Below the pieces are notes generated by a model that was given only the letters and a program-made list of their open reading frames with translations, was not told the origin of the DNA and made no database searches. Made by a program: the position numbers and the translations under genes. From assembly GCA_963712955.1 (NCBI GenBank), contig CAVQKF010000005.1, positions 496,001 through 560,000 on the forward strand: a stretch of 64,000 nucleotides of DNA, written 5' to 3'. Below are positions 54,118 through 62,509 of this stretch, in pieces; the stretch's first letter is position 1, and every line of letters starts with the position of its first letter. This DNA comes from DATFVJ01 sp963712955. GTDB taxonomy: Bacteria > Actinomycetota > Actinomycetes > Streptosporangiales > Streptosporangiaceae.

Positions 54118-55011
54118 TCAGCCTGGCACGGTCACCTCGTGCCACAGGCCGCCGTTCAGGTTGAGCCCGTTGCCGCTGGCCTGGCCCGGGGTGCCGTCGC
54201 CAATGTAGGTGTACAGCGGATGACTGTTGTAGGTCGCCTGGGTCGAGCCGTCTGACCGCTTGATCGTGCCCAGTTTGCCGCTGATGCCAGGGCTCGCCGA
54301 TACGGTTCCGCTGACCGGCGGCCAGTAGGCGGCGCACGTGCCGGTGCAGGTCGACTTGGCCGGGGTGTCCGGGGCGAACCAGTACAGCGTGAGCCCCTTG
54401 GCGTTGGTGAGTACGGTCACGCTGCCGATCCTGGTCGTCTTCAGGCCGCCGCCGGCTGCGCCTGGTCCTGGGGCGCCGGCCGCCGCAACTGAGATGCCAA
54501 GCAGCGCCAGGGCGAGCACGGACAGGCCGCCGATCGCCCACCCAGCGCCTGGAACGCCCGCCTGCAGCCTCGCCAGCAGCGGGCTGCGGACAGGGGTTCG
54601 CCCGGCCGGCTCGCCTCGCGCGGCGGGGATGGCCGCCAGGGCCGCCAGCGCCGCGAAAGCAGCGACCTCGATCACCCCGGCGACGATCCCCGAAGTGGTG
54701 CGGACCTCCTTGAACCTGAACAGGCCGATCCACACTGACAGGATGTATCCGCCGAGGGTGGACAGCGCGAACCCGGCTCCTGCCGCCGCGGCCAGCCGGT
54801 TGCCGGTCACCAGCACAGCCACGGCCAGGATGAAGGCGGCGATCACCTGAAGCAGGAAGAGCCAGCCGATCGTCGGGATCGACCGGTAGCCGGTCAGGTA
54901 GAGGTCAAGGTGAATCGCCCCGGTCGCGGCGAGCAACGAGGCCCCGGCCAACCGCAGGCCGAGCTGTTGTCTGCGGCTAAGCCCCCGCCGCTGGGTGCGC
55001 TCCGTTACCAT
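54118..55011 (-). CDS. Four-helix membrane protein with C-terminal PF03640 repeats
   Basis: 297 residues. The N-terminal half has membrane helices LGLRLAGASLLAATGAIHLD, IGWLFLLQVIAAFILAVAVL, AAAAGAGFALSTLGGYILSV and GVIEVAAFAALAALAAIPA; a fifth, WAIGGLSVLALALLGISVAA, leads into the outside part. That part carries the secreted repeat family PF03640: VLTNAKGLTLYWFAPDTPAK with CTGTCAAYWPPVSG, then DGSTQATYNSHPLYTYIGDG and GGLWHEVTVPG. The paired Cys of CTGTC may bind a metal or heme-like ligand; the function is unknown. The stop lies immediately upstream of a gene-poor gap and the start six bases after the lipoprotein stop: a two-gene operon. Confidence 0.85.
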   Translation of the reverse strand: MVTERTQRRGLSRRQQLGLRLAGASLLAATGAIHLDLYLTGYRSIPTIGWLFLLQVIAAFILAVAVLVTGNRLAAAAGAGFALSTLGGYILSVWIGLFRFKEVRTTSGIVAGVIEVAAFAALAALAAIPAARGEPAGRTPVRSPLLARLQAGVPGAGWAIGGLSVLALALLGISVAAAGAPGPGAAGGGLKTTRIGSVTVLTNAKGLTLYWFAPDTPAKSTCTGTCAAYWPPVSGTVSASPGISGKLGTIKRSDGSTQATYNSHPLYTYIGDGTPGQASGNGLNLNGGLWHEVTVPG

Positions 55012-55017
55012 TCTCGG

Positions 55018-55554
55018 TCAGTACCCGTAACCGTCCCCGCCGGAGCCGGACGACGGGCTCGAGGCGGGCGCCGCCGCTCCGGACACGGTCACCTCATGCC
55101 ACACGCCGCCGGACAGGTTGAGCCCGTTGCCCTTGGCCTCGCCGGGGGCGGTATCTGCAAGATAGGTGTACAACGGGTGCCCGTTGTAGGTGGCCTGCGT
55201 CGAGCCGTCCGATCGGGTGATCGTGCCGAGCGTCCCGGTCACCCCTGACCCGGCGGTCACCGGCCCCTTGGCCGGCGGCCAGTAATGGGCGCAGGTGCCG
55301 TTGCAGTTCGACTTGGTGGAGGTGTCGGGGGCGAACCGGTAGAGCGTGAGGCCCTGGGCGTTGGTGAGCACCGTCGCGCCGCCGATCTTCGCGGTCTTCA
55401 CCACCGCGCCAGATGATGCCGTACCCGAGGAGGATGGGGCAGCAGCCGACGGGCTGCTCGAAGCCGCCGAGCCGGTCGTCGAATTACTCCCGCACGCCGC
55501 GGCAAGGAACGCAACGGCGGCCAATGCCGTCGGCACCAACCATCGGTGACGCAT
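55018..55554 (-). CDS. Lipoprotein with PF03640 secreted repeats
   Basis: 178 residues from ATG 55554, with GGAGAA upstream. The signal sequence ends in a lipobox (AAVAFLAAACGS, Cys about residue 21). A Ser/Ala/Thr-rich linker follows, then VLTNAQGLTLYRFAPDTSTK, CNGTCAHYWPPAKGPVTAGS, DGSTQATYNGHPLYTYLADT and GGVWHEVTVSG: the same repeat domain as in the next gene. It would sit on the outer face of the membrane and may be a soluble partner or duplicate of the membrane-linked protein encoded six bases downstream. Confidence 0.88.
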   Translation of the reverse strand: MRHRWLVPTALAAVAFLAAACGSNSTTGSAASSSPSAAAPSSSGTASSGAVVKTAKIGGATVLTNAQGLTLYRFAPDTSTKSNCNGTCAHYWPPAKGPVTAGSGVTGTLGTITRSDGSTQATYNGHPLYTYLADTAPGEAKGNGLNLSGGVWHEVTVSGAAAPASSPSSGSGGDGYGY

Positions 55555-56085
55555 CGTATTTCTCCGTTCACAAGAATGAATCCACATACCAATAGCACGT
55601 TGTGCCGGCCACGTCCGTTCATGACAGACCCCGAACGCCCGGGCGGAGGCCCGTGACCGACGGCCGCTCGGCGGGCCTGGTCCCGGATGCCGGGCAACAT
55701 GAGCTCGGCCCGGTCACGTCCGGGATACCGGCTCCCGCGGCGCATCAGCCTGGCGGCGATCCCGGGCGGGAACGGGATCTTGGCGAGCCCCGGTTGCCCC
55801 TTTGAGGCACGGCCCGCCGGGCGGGCCGCAGTTCAACCCGCAGGCACCGGATCTCCGTATGGGTTCGGTTGAACGGGTCTGCCGTCACAGCCGTGTCCGG
55901 TAGAGGGGGTTTCGGTTTGGGGCCCCTGTGAGGCGCGTTGCGGCCGGCCGTCTCCGCCAGCGGACCGGGTGCGGGACGCTCACGGTTGCGGCGCCGGCCT
56001 GGGCGATGACAACGGTGAGCGGGAGGGGGTGGCGGCCGGGCGGCGCCGGGTCATTCTTACATTTCTGGAACTAAGGAGAGCGGAA
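55555..56085. other. Gene-poor stretch between divergent surface-protein genes
   Basis: No supported gene. It should hold promoters for the lipoprotein operon (leftwards) and the HAF-repeat gene (rightwards), but I see no clear boxes. The last bases carry AAGGAGAG, the ribosome binding site for 56086. Confidence 0.35.
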
Positions 56086-57210
56086 ATGAAGTCCCTCGCG
56101 CTGATGCACGCTGCCGTTCAGAAGGCAGCCACCCGGACGGCCTTATCGGCGCTCGGCGTCAGCCTCGCCGCCTTCGCGGCCGGCGGCCTTGCCCCGGCGC
56201 AAGCGCAGGCGGCGACGCCGTCGTACACGATCACCGACCTCGGCAATCTGGGCTACCCTTCTAGCTTCCCCACCGGCGTCAATGCCAGTGGGCAGGTGAG
56301 CGGAGACTCGTACCTCCAGACCACCATCCCCGGGCCGTGCCCACCCAAGCACCCGTGCAAGGAGCATCTCGAGCGCGCGTTCAGCTTCAGCGGCGCGACG
56401 ATGACCAACCTCGGCACCCTCGGCGGTAACTTCAGCTACGGCCAGGCCATCAACACCGCAGGGAGCGTGGCTGGCTTCTCGACGCTGGCTGGGTTGACTA
56501 CGACCCACGCGTTCCTCGAGACCGGCGGCACGATGACCGACCTCGGCACCCTCTCCGGTACCGGAAGCAGCAGAGCCTTCGCCATCAACGACTCCGGCCA
56601 GGTAGCAGGCTGGTCGACCACCGCGGCCGACGCTCAGCACGCGTTCCTGTACAGCAACGGGACGATGACCGACCTCGGCACCCTTGGCAGCAACCTCAGT
56701 TACGCCAGCGGCATCAACAACGCTGGGCAGGTCGTGGGCAGTTCCGACCTCGCGGGCGGTCAGGACACCCACGCCTTCCTCTACAGCGGCGGCAAACTGA
56801 CCGACCTGGGCACCCTCGGCGGCCCGAACAGCACCGCCTTCGCCATCAACACCGCCGGTCAGGTGGTCGGATGGGCCCAGACCGGCAGCGACGCGACGCA
56901 CGCGTTCCTGTACACCGGCGGGAAGATGACCGACCTCGGCGCCTACAACATCGATACCGTGGCCGAGGCGATCAACAACTCCGGCGTGATCGTCGGTCAG
57001 ACCTATGGCACAGACAGCACCGGCAGCCCCTTCTACCACGCGTTCATCCATACCAGCAGCGGCTTCCAGGACCTCAACAGCCTGATCCCGGCCGGCTCGG
57101 GCTACGAGCTAACCGACGCGGCCGGCATCAACGACTCGGGACAGATCATCGCCACCGCCTACAACACCACCAACGGCCAGAACCACGCCTTCCTGCTCAG
57201 TCCCTCCTAG
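56086..57210 (+). CDS. Secreted HAF-repeat protein
   Basis: 374 residues from ATG 56086 (AAGGAGAG upstream). A long signal peptide (TALSALGVSLAAFAAGGLAP then AQAQA) is followed by about seven repeats of the type MTDLGTLGGNFSYGQAINTA-x-VAGFS, with the HAF signature (THAFLETGG, QHAFLYSNG, NHAFLLS). Each repeat forms a beta-propeller-like blade. Such secreted proteins are of unknown function. The gene is intact. Confidence 0.85.
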   Translation: MKSLALMHAAVQKAATRTALSALGVSLAAFAAGGLAPAQAQAATPSYTITDLGNLGYPSSFPTGVNASGQVSGDSYLQTTIPGPCPPKHPCKEHLERAFSFSGATMTNLGTLGGNFSYGQAINTAGSVAGFSTLAGLTTTHAFLETGGTMTDLGTLSGTGSSRAFAINDSGQVAGWSTTAADAQHAFLYSNGTMTDLGTLGSNLSYASGINNAGQVVGSSDLAGGQDTHAFLYSGGKLTDLGTLGGPNSTAFAINTAGQVVGWAQTGSDATHAFLYTGGKMTDLGAYNIDTVAEAINNSGVIVGQTYGTDSTGSPFYHAFIHTSSGFQDLNSLIPAGSGYELTDAAGINDSGQIIATAYNTTNGQNHAFLLSPS

Positions 57211-57479
57211 GAACCGCCTCGCAAAACCGGCGCCACGGCGCGACTGCGTCAGGGCAGGCCCGCAGGGAAGCATCACCCCCAGCGGGCCTGCCCCCGGCAG
57301 GTGTGAGCCTTGACGCACCAGCCAGCCCGCCCCCTGAGATCACTCGTGGGGTCAGGAGGCCAGGTACATCAGGAGGATGCCATGCCACAATGGCGGCGCC
57401 ACCTGGCACAGCTAGCGCCATGTGGCGCAGCCGTTAAGGATGATCACGGGTATTCAGCTCTATGCAGCCTGACTCGCCG
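57211..57479. other. Stretch without a recognised gene
   Basis: A GC-rich inverted segment (CAGGCCCGC at 57254, GCGGGCCTG at 57278) shortly after the HAF gene could act as its terminator. Otherwise nothing recognised. Confidence 0.3.
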
Positions 57480-57770
57480 CTCGGACGGTCGGCTCCTGTG
57501 GCGGCGCCGGATCACCGAAGCCGGGAATTCAGCCGGTGTCGCTGTCCCCGCTGTCCTCGCTGATCGCGTCGACCAGAGCGATCGCGCCCGGAACGCCTCC
57601 GGCGCTCCGGCATCGAACCAGGAGGCGCTACAGCAGCGCCGTGGTGACAAGGAGCAGGAAGCCACTCGCGCCCGCGCGCAGGCTTCGATGCCGTCCATGT
57701 GAGGCATCCGGATGCCCATGAGCATCACGTCCGGCTTGTCGCGCCTGGCTATCGCCGTGGGCGACGAGCC
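57480..57770 (-). pseudogene. Response-regulator receiver domain remnant
   Basis: A minus-strand fragment reads RRDKPDVMLMGIRMPHMDGI with EACARA, the phospho-acceptor Asp loop of a receiver domain (normally PDVVLMDIRMPxMDGIEA; here the Asp is replaced by Gly in MLMGIRM). A downstream piece in another frame, ASGFLLLVTTALL, may be the beta-5 loop. The start and the DNA-binding domain are missing. It sits next to the USP-like gene, a common neighbour of dormancy-type two-component genes. Confidence 0.5.
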
Positions 57771-57862
57771 ATTCGGCTCGCAGACCGCGGTTCCGCGCGG
57801 CGCGATACATTGAGCTGGTACCGCACGTCAAGCGCAGACCAAGACCAAAGTGGGTGGTCGTC

Positions 57863-58330
57863 ATGCGTAGGTACCTTGTCATCGCGAACCAGACCCTGCA
57901 GGCTGCGGACCTACGGAAAGACCTTCGCAAGCGGATCGAGGCGGGATCCAGTTCCTTCTACGTGCTCGTCCCGAACACCAGCGCCGCGCACTATCGCGTC
58001 GTGCCCGCCGCCGGTGGCATCATCCCCATGCCCAGCATGGTGACGGACTACGGTCGCCCCGCCACAGACGAGGAGGCGACCGCGCAGGCCCGGCAACGGC
58101 TCAACCACCTGTTGGCCGACCTCGCTGCGTTGGGCGTCCCCGTCGAGGGCGATCTCGGGAGTTCCCACCCGCTTGAGGCCATGGAGAAGGTGTTCATCGA
58201 TCACCAGTTCGACGAGATCATCGTGGCCACGCTGCCCCGGCGCGTCTCGCGCTGGCTCCAGGCCGACCTGCCCCATCAGGCCGAGCGCCGGTTCAGGCTG
58301 CCGGTCGCTACCATCATCACGAAGCGCTGA
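57863..58330 (+). CDS. Universal-stress-like alpha/beta protein
   Basis: 155 residues from ATG 57863. The first strand RRYLVIANQTLQAADLRKDL, a middle helix region ARQRLNHLLADLAALGVPVE, and the end HQFDEIIVATLPRRVSRWLQ then RRFRLPVATIITKR have the layout of a nucleotide-binding USP fold. The ATP-binding G-2x-G-9x-G(S/T) loop is not evident, so it may be a non-ATP-binding type. Family assignment is by general pattern. It opens a run of stress-type genes on the plus strand. Confidence 0.6.
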   Translation: MRRYLVIANQTLQAADLRKDLRKRIEAGSSSFYVLVPNTSAAHYRVVPAAGGIIPMPSMVTDYGRPATDEEATAQARQRLNHLLADLAALGVPVEGDLGSSHPLEAMEKVFIDHQFDEIIVATLPRRVSRWLQADLPHQAERRFRLPVATIITKR

Positions 58331-58594
58331 CCCGCCAGACAGTGGAGAGTAGACCCTGTCCCGATCGGTTTCCGCCCATCGCCAGCCGGGCCGTGGTCCC
58401 CCGCCTGGGCCGGGCCCGGTTCGGCTGCTAATCAGGCCGCGTGGACCCGAGCCGCCACCCAGCGTGCGGGAACGGTACCATTTTCCTCGCGGGGCCGCTA
58501 TTCCAGCCCGTTCAGGCCGGCGATGTCGCCGCGCCGGGCCCGCGTCTGAGCGCCCCGTGCCGTGAGCGCCAGTAACGATGGGGAAGGTCGACAG

Positions 58595-59584
58595 ATGCCC
58601 GGTCCCTTGCAGGTGATCGCCGTCAGCTTCGGTCGCGGTGCCGACTTCGGGGGCCGGGTGCTGGCCGAAGTCGATCGACTGCGGGGGCGGGGAGTACTGC
58701 GGCTGGTTGACCTGCTTTTCGTCGCCAAGAACGAGGGCGGCGAGATCAAGCGTCTGGTCGTCGGCGACGACGATGACTTTGGCGCACTCCTGTCCAGAAT
58801 CATCCCGCTTGGCGGCGCCGGTCTGGTGGAACCAGCGGCGGGCGAGGGCGCGCCGGGCTTCGATCCCTCTGACGTGCTGCGCCTGGCTGAATCCCTGCTG
58901 CCGGGGACCGCGCTTGCGTTCCTGCTCGTTGAGCACGGCTGGGCGCAGCAGCTCTTCGACGCGATCGCTGAGGCCGGCGGGGCCCTGCTGGGCGAGGGCT
59001 TCCTCACCTCCGATGCCGGGTCGCTCGCGCGTGCCGAGGTCGCGGCGGTCGAGGAGGCGGGTGAGGTGATTTCGGCGGCACAGGCCGCCGAAGCCGACGC
59101 GGTGCTGCGTGCTGTGACTGCGGAGGCCGAAGCAGCCGAGGCGATCGCGGCTTCGGACGCGATCCGCGCCGCTGCGGCCGCCGACGCCGTCCGAGCGCTG
59201 ATCGAGGCGGGCATCGTGGAGGAGGCAGCTGCCCACGAGGCTGTTGAGGCCCTAACCGCCGCGGGTGTGATCGTCGCTGCAGCCGACGAGGCGGCCGCGG
59301 ACGCGGTCGCGGACGACGCGGCAGAGGTGGTGGCGGCCGACGAGGCGGCCGCGGCCGCCGTCGCGGAAGACGCCGCCACCGTGCGTGCAGCGTCGATCAG
59401 CATGGCTGAGGCGAGGGTCCTGCGCTACTTGCCCACGCCGTTGACCTTCGCGCTCATCGCCGACAAGCTGGGCATCTCCCGGTCGGCGGCGAAGGAACGA
59501 GCCGAGCGCGCCTATAAGAAGCTCGGGGTTCACAGCCGCACCGAGGCGGTCAGCCGGGCGCGTGCGCTCGGGCTCATCGACTAA
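58595..59584 (+). CDS. DUF6325-like protein fused to an Ala-rich SHOCT-like segment and a LuxR-type HTH
   Basis: 329 residues from ATG 58595 (GGGGAAGG upstream). The N-terminal domain (GPLQVIAVSFGRGADFGGRV, EVDRLRGRGVLRLVDLLFVA) is DUF6325/DUF1269-like. A very Ala/Glu-rich helical middle includes DAVRALIEAGIVEEAAAHEA with VEALTAAGVI, a SHOCT-like short repeat. The last 60 residues are a LuxR-type helix-turn-helix: MAEARVLRYLPTPLTFALIA, DKLGISRSAAKERAERAYKK and HSRTEAVSRARALGLID. DUF6325 proteins normally stop before such a domain, so this is an unusual fusion, possibly a DNA-binding regulator of the neighbouring stress genes. Confidence 0.75.
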   Translation: MPGPLQVIAVSFGRGADFGGRVLAEVDRLRGRGVLRLVDLLFVAKNEGGEIKRLVVGDDDDFGALLSRIIPLGGAGLVEPAAGEGAPGFDPSDVLRLAESLLPGTALAFLLVEHGWAQQLFDAIAEAGGALLGEGFLTSDAGSLARAEVAAVEEAGEVISAAQAAEADAVLRAVTAEAEAAEAIAASDAIRAAAAADAVRALIEAGIVEEAAAHEAVEALTAAGVIVAAADEAAADAVADDAAEVVAADEAAAAAVAEDAATVRAASISMAEARVLRYLPTPLTFALIADKLGISRSAAKERAERAYKKLGVHSRTEAVSRARALGLID

Positions 59585-59779
59585 CACCTGATCCTTCCCT
59601 CAGCCGGGTCGGCCGGGTAAGGATCCGGCCACCGCCTGGCGCGAGCCGCCCCTCTGCTGACTGCCGCAATCGCGGCCCGTTCTCCTCGCTGCGAAGTGAT
59701 CTCGGCCGGGTCCTCCGAGTCAGGGGCCAGGCCGCTGTGCGGTTTTGAATGAGACCCGACATGTAGGCAAGGTGGGTGC

Positions 59780-60436
59780 GTGATCGAGGCGGTCGTGTTC
59801 GACTTTGATGGCGTGCTGGTCGATTCGGAGCCGGTGTGGGAGCAGGTGCGCCGGCAGGTGGTGGCAGAGCTGGGTGGTCACTGGGCTGCGGATGCGCAGG
59901 ACCGGATGATGGGCATGAGCACGGGGGAATGGGCCCGGTATCTCAGCGAGGATCTGGGTGCCGGCCTGCCAGCCGACGAGATCGCGGCTGTCGTGATCGA
60001 TCGCATGGCGGCCCGCTACAACGATCAGCTGCCGCTGATGCCGGGTGCGGTCGGGGCGGTCCGGGGGCTGGCCGCACGATGGCCGCTCGGCCTGGCGAGC
60101 TCGTCGCTGGGGTCGTTGATCAGCGCGGTTCTGGACGCCGCGTCCCTGCGGGCGTCCTTTGTGGCCGTCATGTCAGCTGAGCAGGTCGCGCGCGGTAAGC
60201 CAGCACCGGATATCTATCTCGCCGTGGCGGACCGGCTGGGCCGCCGGCCGGAGCGGTGCGCGGCGGTGGAGGACTCGGCGAACGGGCTGCGTTCCGCCGC
60301 GTCCGCGGGGTTTCAGGTGATCGCGATCCCGCACCCGAAATATCCGCCCGCCCCGGATGCGCTCGGCGCGGCCGGGCTCGTGCTCACTGGCCTCGCTGAG
60401 CTGACTCCGGACGCCGTCGCCGCGCTGGCTGGCTAG
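59780..60436 (+). CDS. HAD-superfamily phosphatase (subfamily IA)
   Basis: 218 residues from GTG 59780. VVFDFDGVLVDSEPVWEQVR holds the nucleophile Asp of DxD, LGLASSSLGSLISAVLDAAS the motif II Ser region, GKPAPDIYLAVADRLG the motif III Lys, and CAAVEDSANGLRSAASAGF the motif IV acidic pair. It resembles beta-phosphoglucomutase and small-sugar or 2-deoxyglucose phosphatases. Substrate unknown. Complete. Confidence 0.88.
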   Translation: MIEAVVFDFDGVLVDSEPVWEQVRRQVVAELGGHWAADAQDRMMGMSTGEWARYLSEDLGAGLPADEIAAVVIDRMAARYNDQLPLMPGAVGAVRGLAARWPLGLASSSLGSLISAVLDAASLRASFVAVMSAEQVARGKPAPDIYLAVADRLGRRPERCAAVEDSANGLRSAASAGFQVIAIPHPKYPPAPDALGAAGLVLTGLAELTPDAVAALAG

Positions 60437-60597
60437 CGGCCCACCGCCAGGGGTGTCCAAAATCATGTGGCAGCGGCCGGTAGCCAAGATGTGGCCTTCA
60501 GGTCGAGCCGTCGCCGGTGTACCTGAGCCCGCTCATAGGCGACAATGCGTGCTGTAGCTGACTCGTGACCCGCTAATGCGCTGGCGAGGAGGTAGTC

Positions 60598-61146
60598 ATG
60601 CAGCCTGCGCGTGACCTCCGTGAACGTAACCTCGGAACGATTTTCGACGTCATTCTGGACACTGACCGGGACGGAATCATCGCGGCCGGCGACTTCGCGC
60701 AGCTCGCCCAGGGCGTCTGTGGTCAGCTAGATGTTCCAGACGGCCCGAGGGCTGCGGCGATCCGCGACGCGTACCAGTCGTGGTGGGAGCAGCTGAGCAG
60801 TGCCTGCGACGGCGACGGCAGGGTCACCCGCGCTGAGTTCACCACGGCGCATTTGACCGGCCAGGGCGACCCGGAGGCGTACTACCAGCAGCAGCTCAGC
60901 CGGCTGTTTGAGATTGTGGCCGGCGCGATGGACGTCGACGGCGACGGGTTCATCGAGCAGACGGAGTACGTCCGGCTGTTCCGGCTGGCCCAAGTGGGCG
61001 ACGAGGTTGTGCTCGCCGGGTTCCAGCGCCTGGATCAAGACGGGGACGGCAGGATCAGCACACAGGAGTTCCAGGCCGGCGCCGCCCACGCTTTCCTCAG
61101 CCAGGACTCAGCGGACCCGGGAACGGCAATGCTCGGCCTCGCCTAA
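60598..61146 (+). CDS. Four-EF-hand calcium-binding protein (calerythrin-like)
   Basis: 182 residues from ATG 60598 (GGAGG upstream). Four EF-hand loops are visible: DTDRDGIIAAGDF, DGDGRVTRAEF, DVDGDGFIEQTEYV and DQDGDGRISTQEF. The paired-EF layout over about 180 residues is that of calerythrin and related actinomycete calcium buffers. It is cytoplasmic, with no signal sequence. Gene context (HAD, DUF1269, USP-like) suggests stress-linked calcium handling, which is inference. Confidence 0.88.
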   Translation: MQPARDLRERNLGTIFDVILDTDRDGIIAAGDFAQLAQGVCGQLDVPDGPRAAAIRDAYQSWWEQLSSACDGDGRVTRAEFTTAHLTGQGDPEAYYQQQLSRLFEIVAGAMDVDGDGFIEQTEYVRLFRLAQVGDEVVLAGFQRLDQDGDGRISTQEFQAGAAHAFLSQDSADPGTAMLGLA

Positions 61147-61177
61147 ACGGCCGCGTCGCTGCCAGCCGACACTCAGG

Positions 61178-61654
61178 CTAGGACTCGTCTGCCGTAGCGG
61201 CCGTGTGCGCCTCCTCAAGAGCCTCGTCGGAGACAGGATGGGCCTCTGTGGCACCGCCCAGATCGGTGAGCTTGTCAGCCACAAAGCTGGCTTCCGAAAC
61301 GGGAGTCAGCACACCGACAGCCGCCTTGCCCCCCTCCAGCTCCGCGCCGATCCGATCGCGATCGGCCCGGTCGAGCCCCAGGCCCTTGTGGTGAAGCGCG
61401 CCAAGCAGCCCGCCGCCTATCAGGCCGACGCCGAGCCCGACGGGCGTGAACAGCCCCAGAACCAGGCCGATACCGGCACCCTTGCCCACGCTGCGCTTGC
61501 CAACCTTCTCAGCCTTGACTTCGCCCTTCTCGTTAAGGACCAGGACGCCGATGGCATCCCCGTGCGCCACCCCCGAATCCTTCAGGGAGGCGGCCGCCAT
61601 ATCGGCAGACACCTCGTCTTTGAAGATCGCCAAGACCACGGTCTTGTTCGACAT
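61178..61654 (-). CDS. DUF1269-family protein
   Basis: 158 residues from ATG 61654, with GGGAGGG upstream. It begins SNKTVVLAIFKDEVSADMAA and has a Gly-rich membrane-hairpin-like centre (GKGAGIGLVLGLFTPVGLGV then GLIGGGLLGALHHKGLGL), followed by a helical end VGVLTPVSEASFVADKLTDL. The family is conserved in bacteria; its function is unknown, with the glycine-zipper hairpin suggesting membrane association. It is convergent with the EF-hand gene. Confidence 0.82.
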   Translation of the reverse strand: MSNKTVVLAIFKDEVSADMAAASLKDSGVAHGDAIGVLVLNEKGEVKAEKVGKRSVGKGAGIGLVLGLFTPVGLGVGLIGGGLLGALHHKGLGLDRADRDRIGAELEGGKAAVGVLTPVSEASFVADKLTDLGGATEAHPVSDEALEEAHTAATADES

Positions 61655-61959
61655 GAGCAATCCCTCCCGTACAGGCCAGGTGCGGTAGCCGCGCCCGGGC
61701 AAGAGGCGCGAGGACCAAACGGGCGCCTCGTCTCGGGGATCGCTGCGTTTCGCCGGGTCTGCCAGCGTTCCCGTTCCGGCTTCCATTGCGTGAAGCAATG
61801 ATCACGTAACTGCGGCGCGAGCTCGAATAACAGGGTCGAAGGTCCCTTGGTGTACAGCGGCCAACGTAGCGGACGAAGGTCCCGCGTTCACGTGGCCGTG
61901 CGGCGGGCTAGCTCGATATCCGGGCCCTGAGCGCCGTCGTGGGGGCTTCCGCGTCGCGG
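61655..61959. other. Upstream region of the DUF1269 gene
   Basis: No gene recognised; it should contain the DUF1269 promoter (minus strand). Confidence 0.3.
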
Positions 61960-62200
61960 AGGTGGTACGTGACCTCCATCTCACGCACCGTGCCGCAAGC
62001 TCGACGCCACACCGAAGCCGATTGCCGCGATCCCGGGCAGTTGCTGGTCGGGGAAGCGGTGGCTCAGGCCGCGGAGCTGCCTGGCCAGATTCCGCTGGCT
62101 CAGCTGCTGACCGCGCGCGGCAGCCGTTTGGTAGATGGCCTGGACGTCCCGCAGCAGCCCGGGGTCGCGATCGGTAAGGCCGTGAGCGTCGCCGCGCATA
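61960..62200 (-). pseudogene. DUF2637-type (AICE-associated) protein remnant
   Basis: The minus strand reads DRDPGLLRDVQAIYQTAAAR, GQQLSQRNLARQLRGLSHRF and PDQQLPGIAA. This resembles the C-terminal helix-turn-helix-like end of DUF2637 proteins encoded on actinomycete integrative elements (SQRALARxLRxxGHRFPNxQLxxIA). The membrane-spanning part is gone. With the RepSA-like relic it points to a vanished element of this type. Confidence 0.5.
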
Positions 62201-62509
62201 CGGGACGGTTCGCCGCCATGGCCATTCGGTGGTCACGCGCCGCCAATTCCCCCTCCCCGATACGCCGCTCACCGAGCACACGAAATATTTCCCTCCTCCA
62301 CGTACGTTCGCTTGTGTCTTTTCGCTGGATGGGTTCCACGTCGAGGTCGGCGGTCGGGGCGAGTTGAGAGGGCCTATGCATCCCCGAGGCCGGTCACCCC
62401 CGGGCCCGATCTGCCTTGCCCGAGCTGGCAGCCGCTGCCCTACTAGCCTCGGCCGACCCCATATCCCCGCTCAGGATTCAGGGTGACAAAGAACAAGGAG
62501 GAACCGTAC
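62201..62509. other. Stretch without a recognised gene
   Basis: No supported gene. It ends with AAGGAGGA, the ribosome binding site of the secreted protein gene at 62510. Confidence 0.3.
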
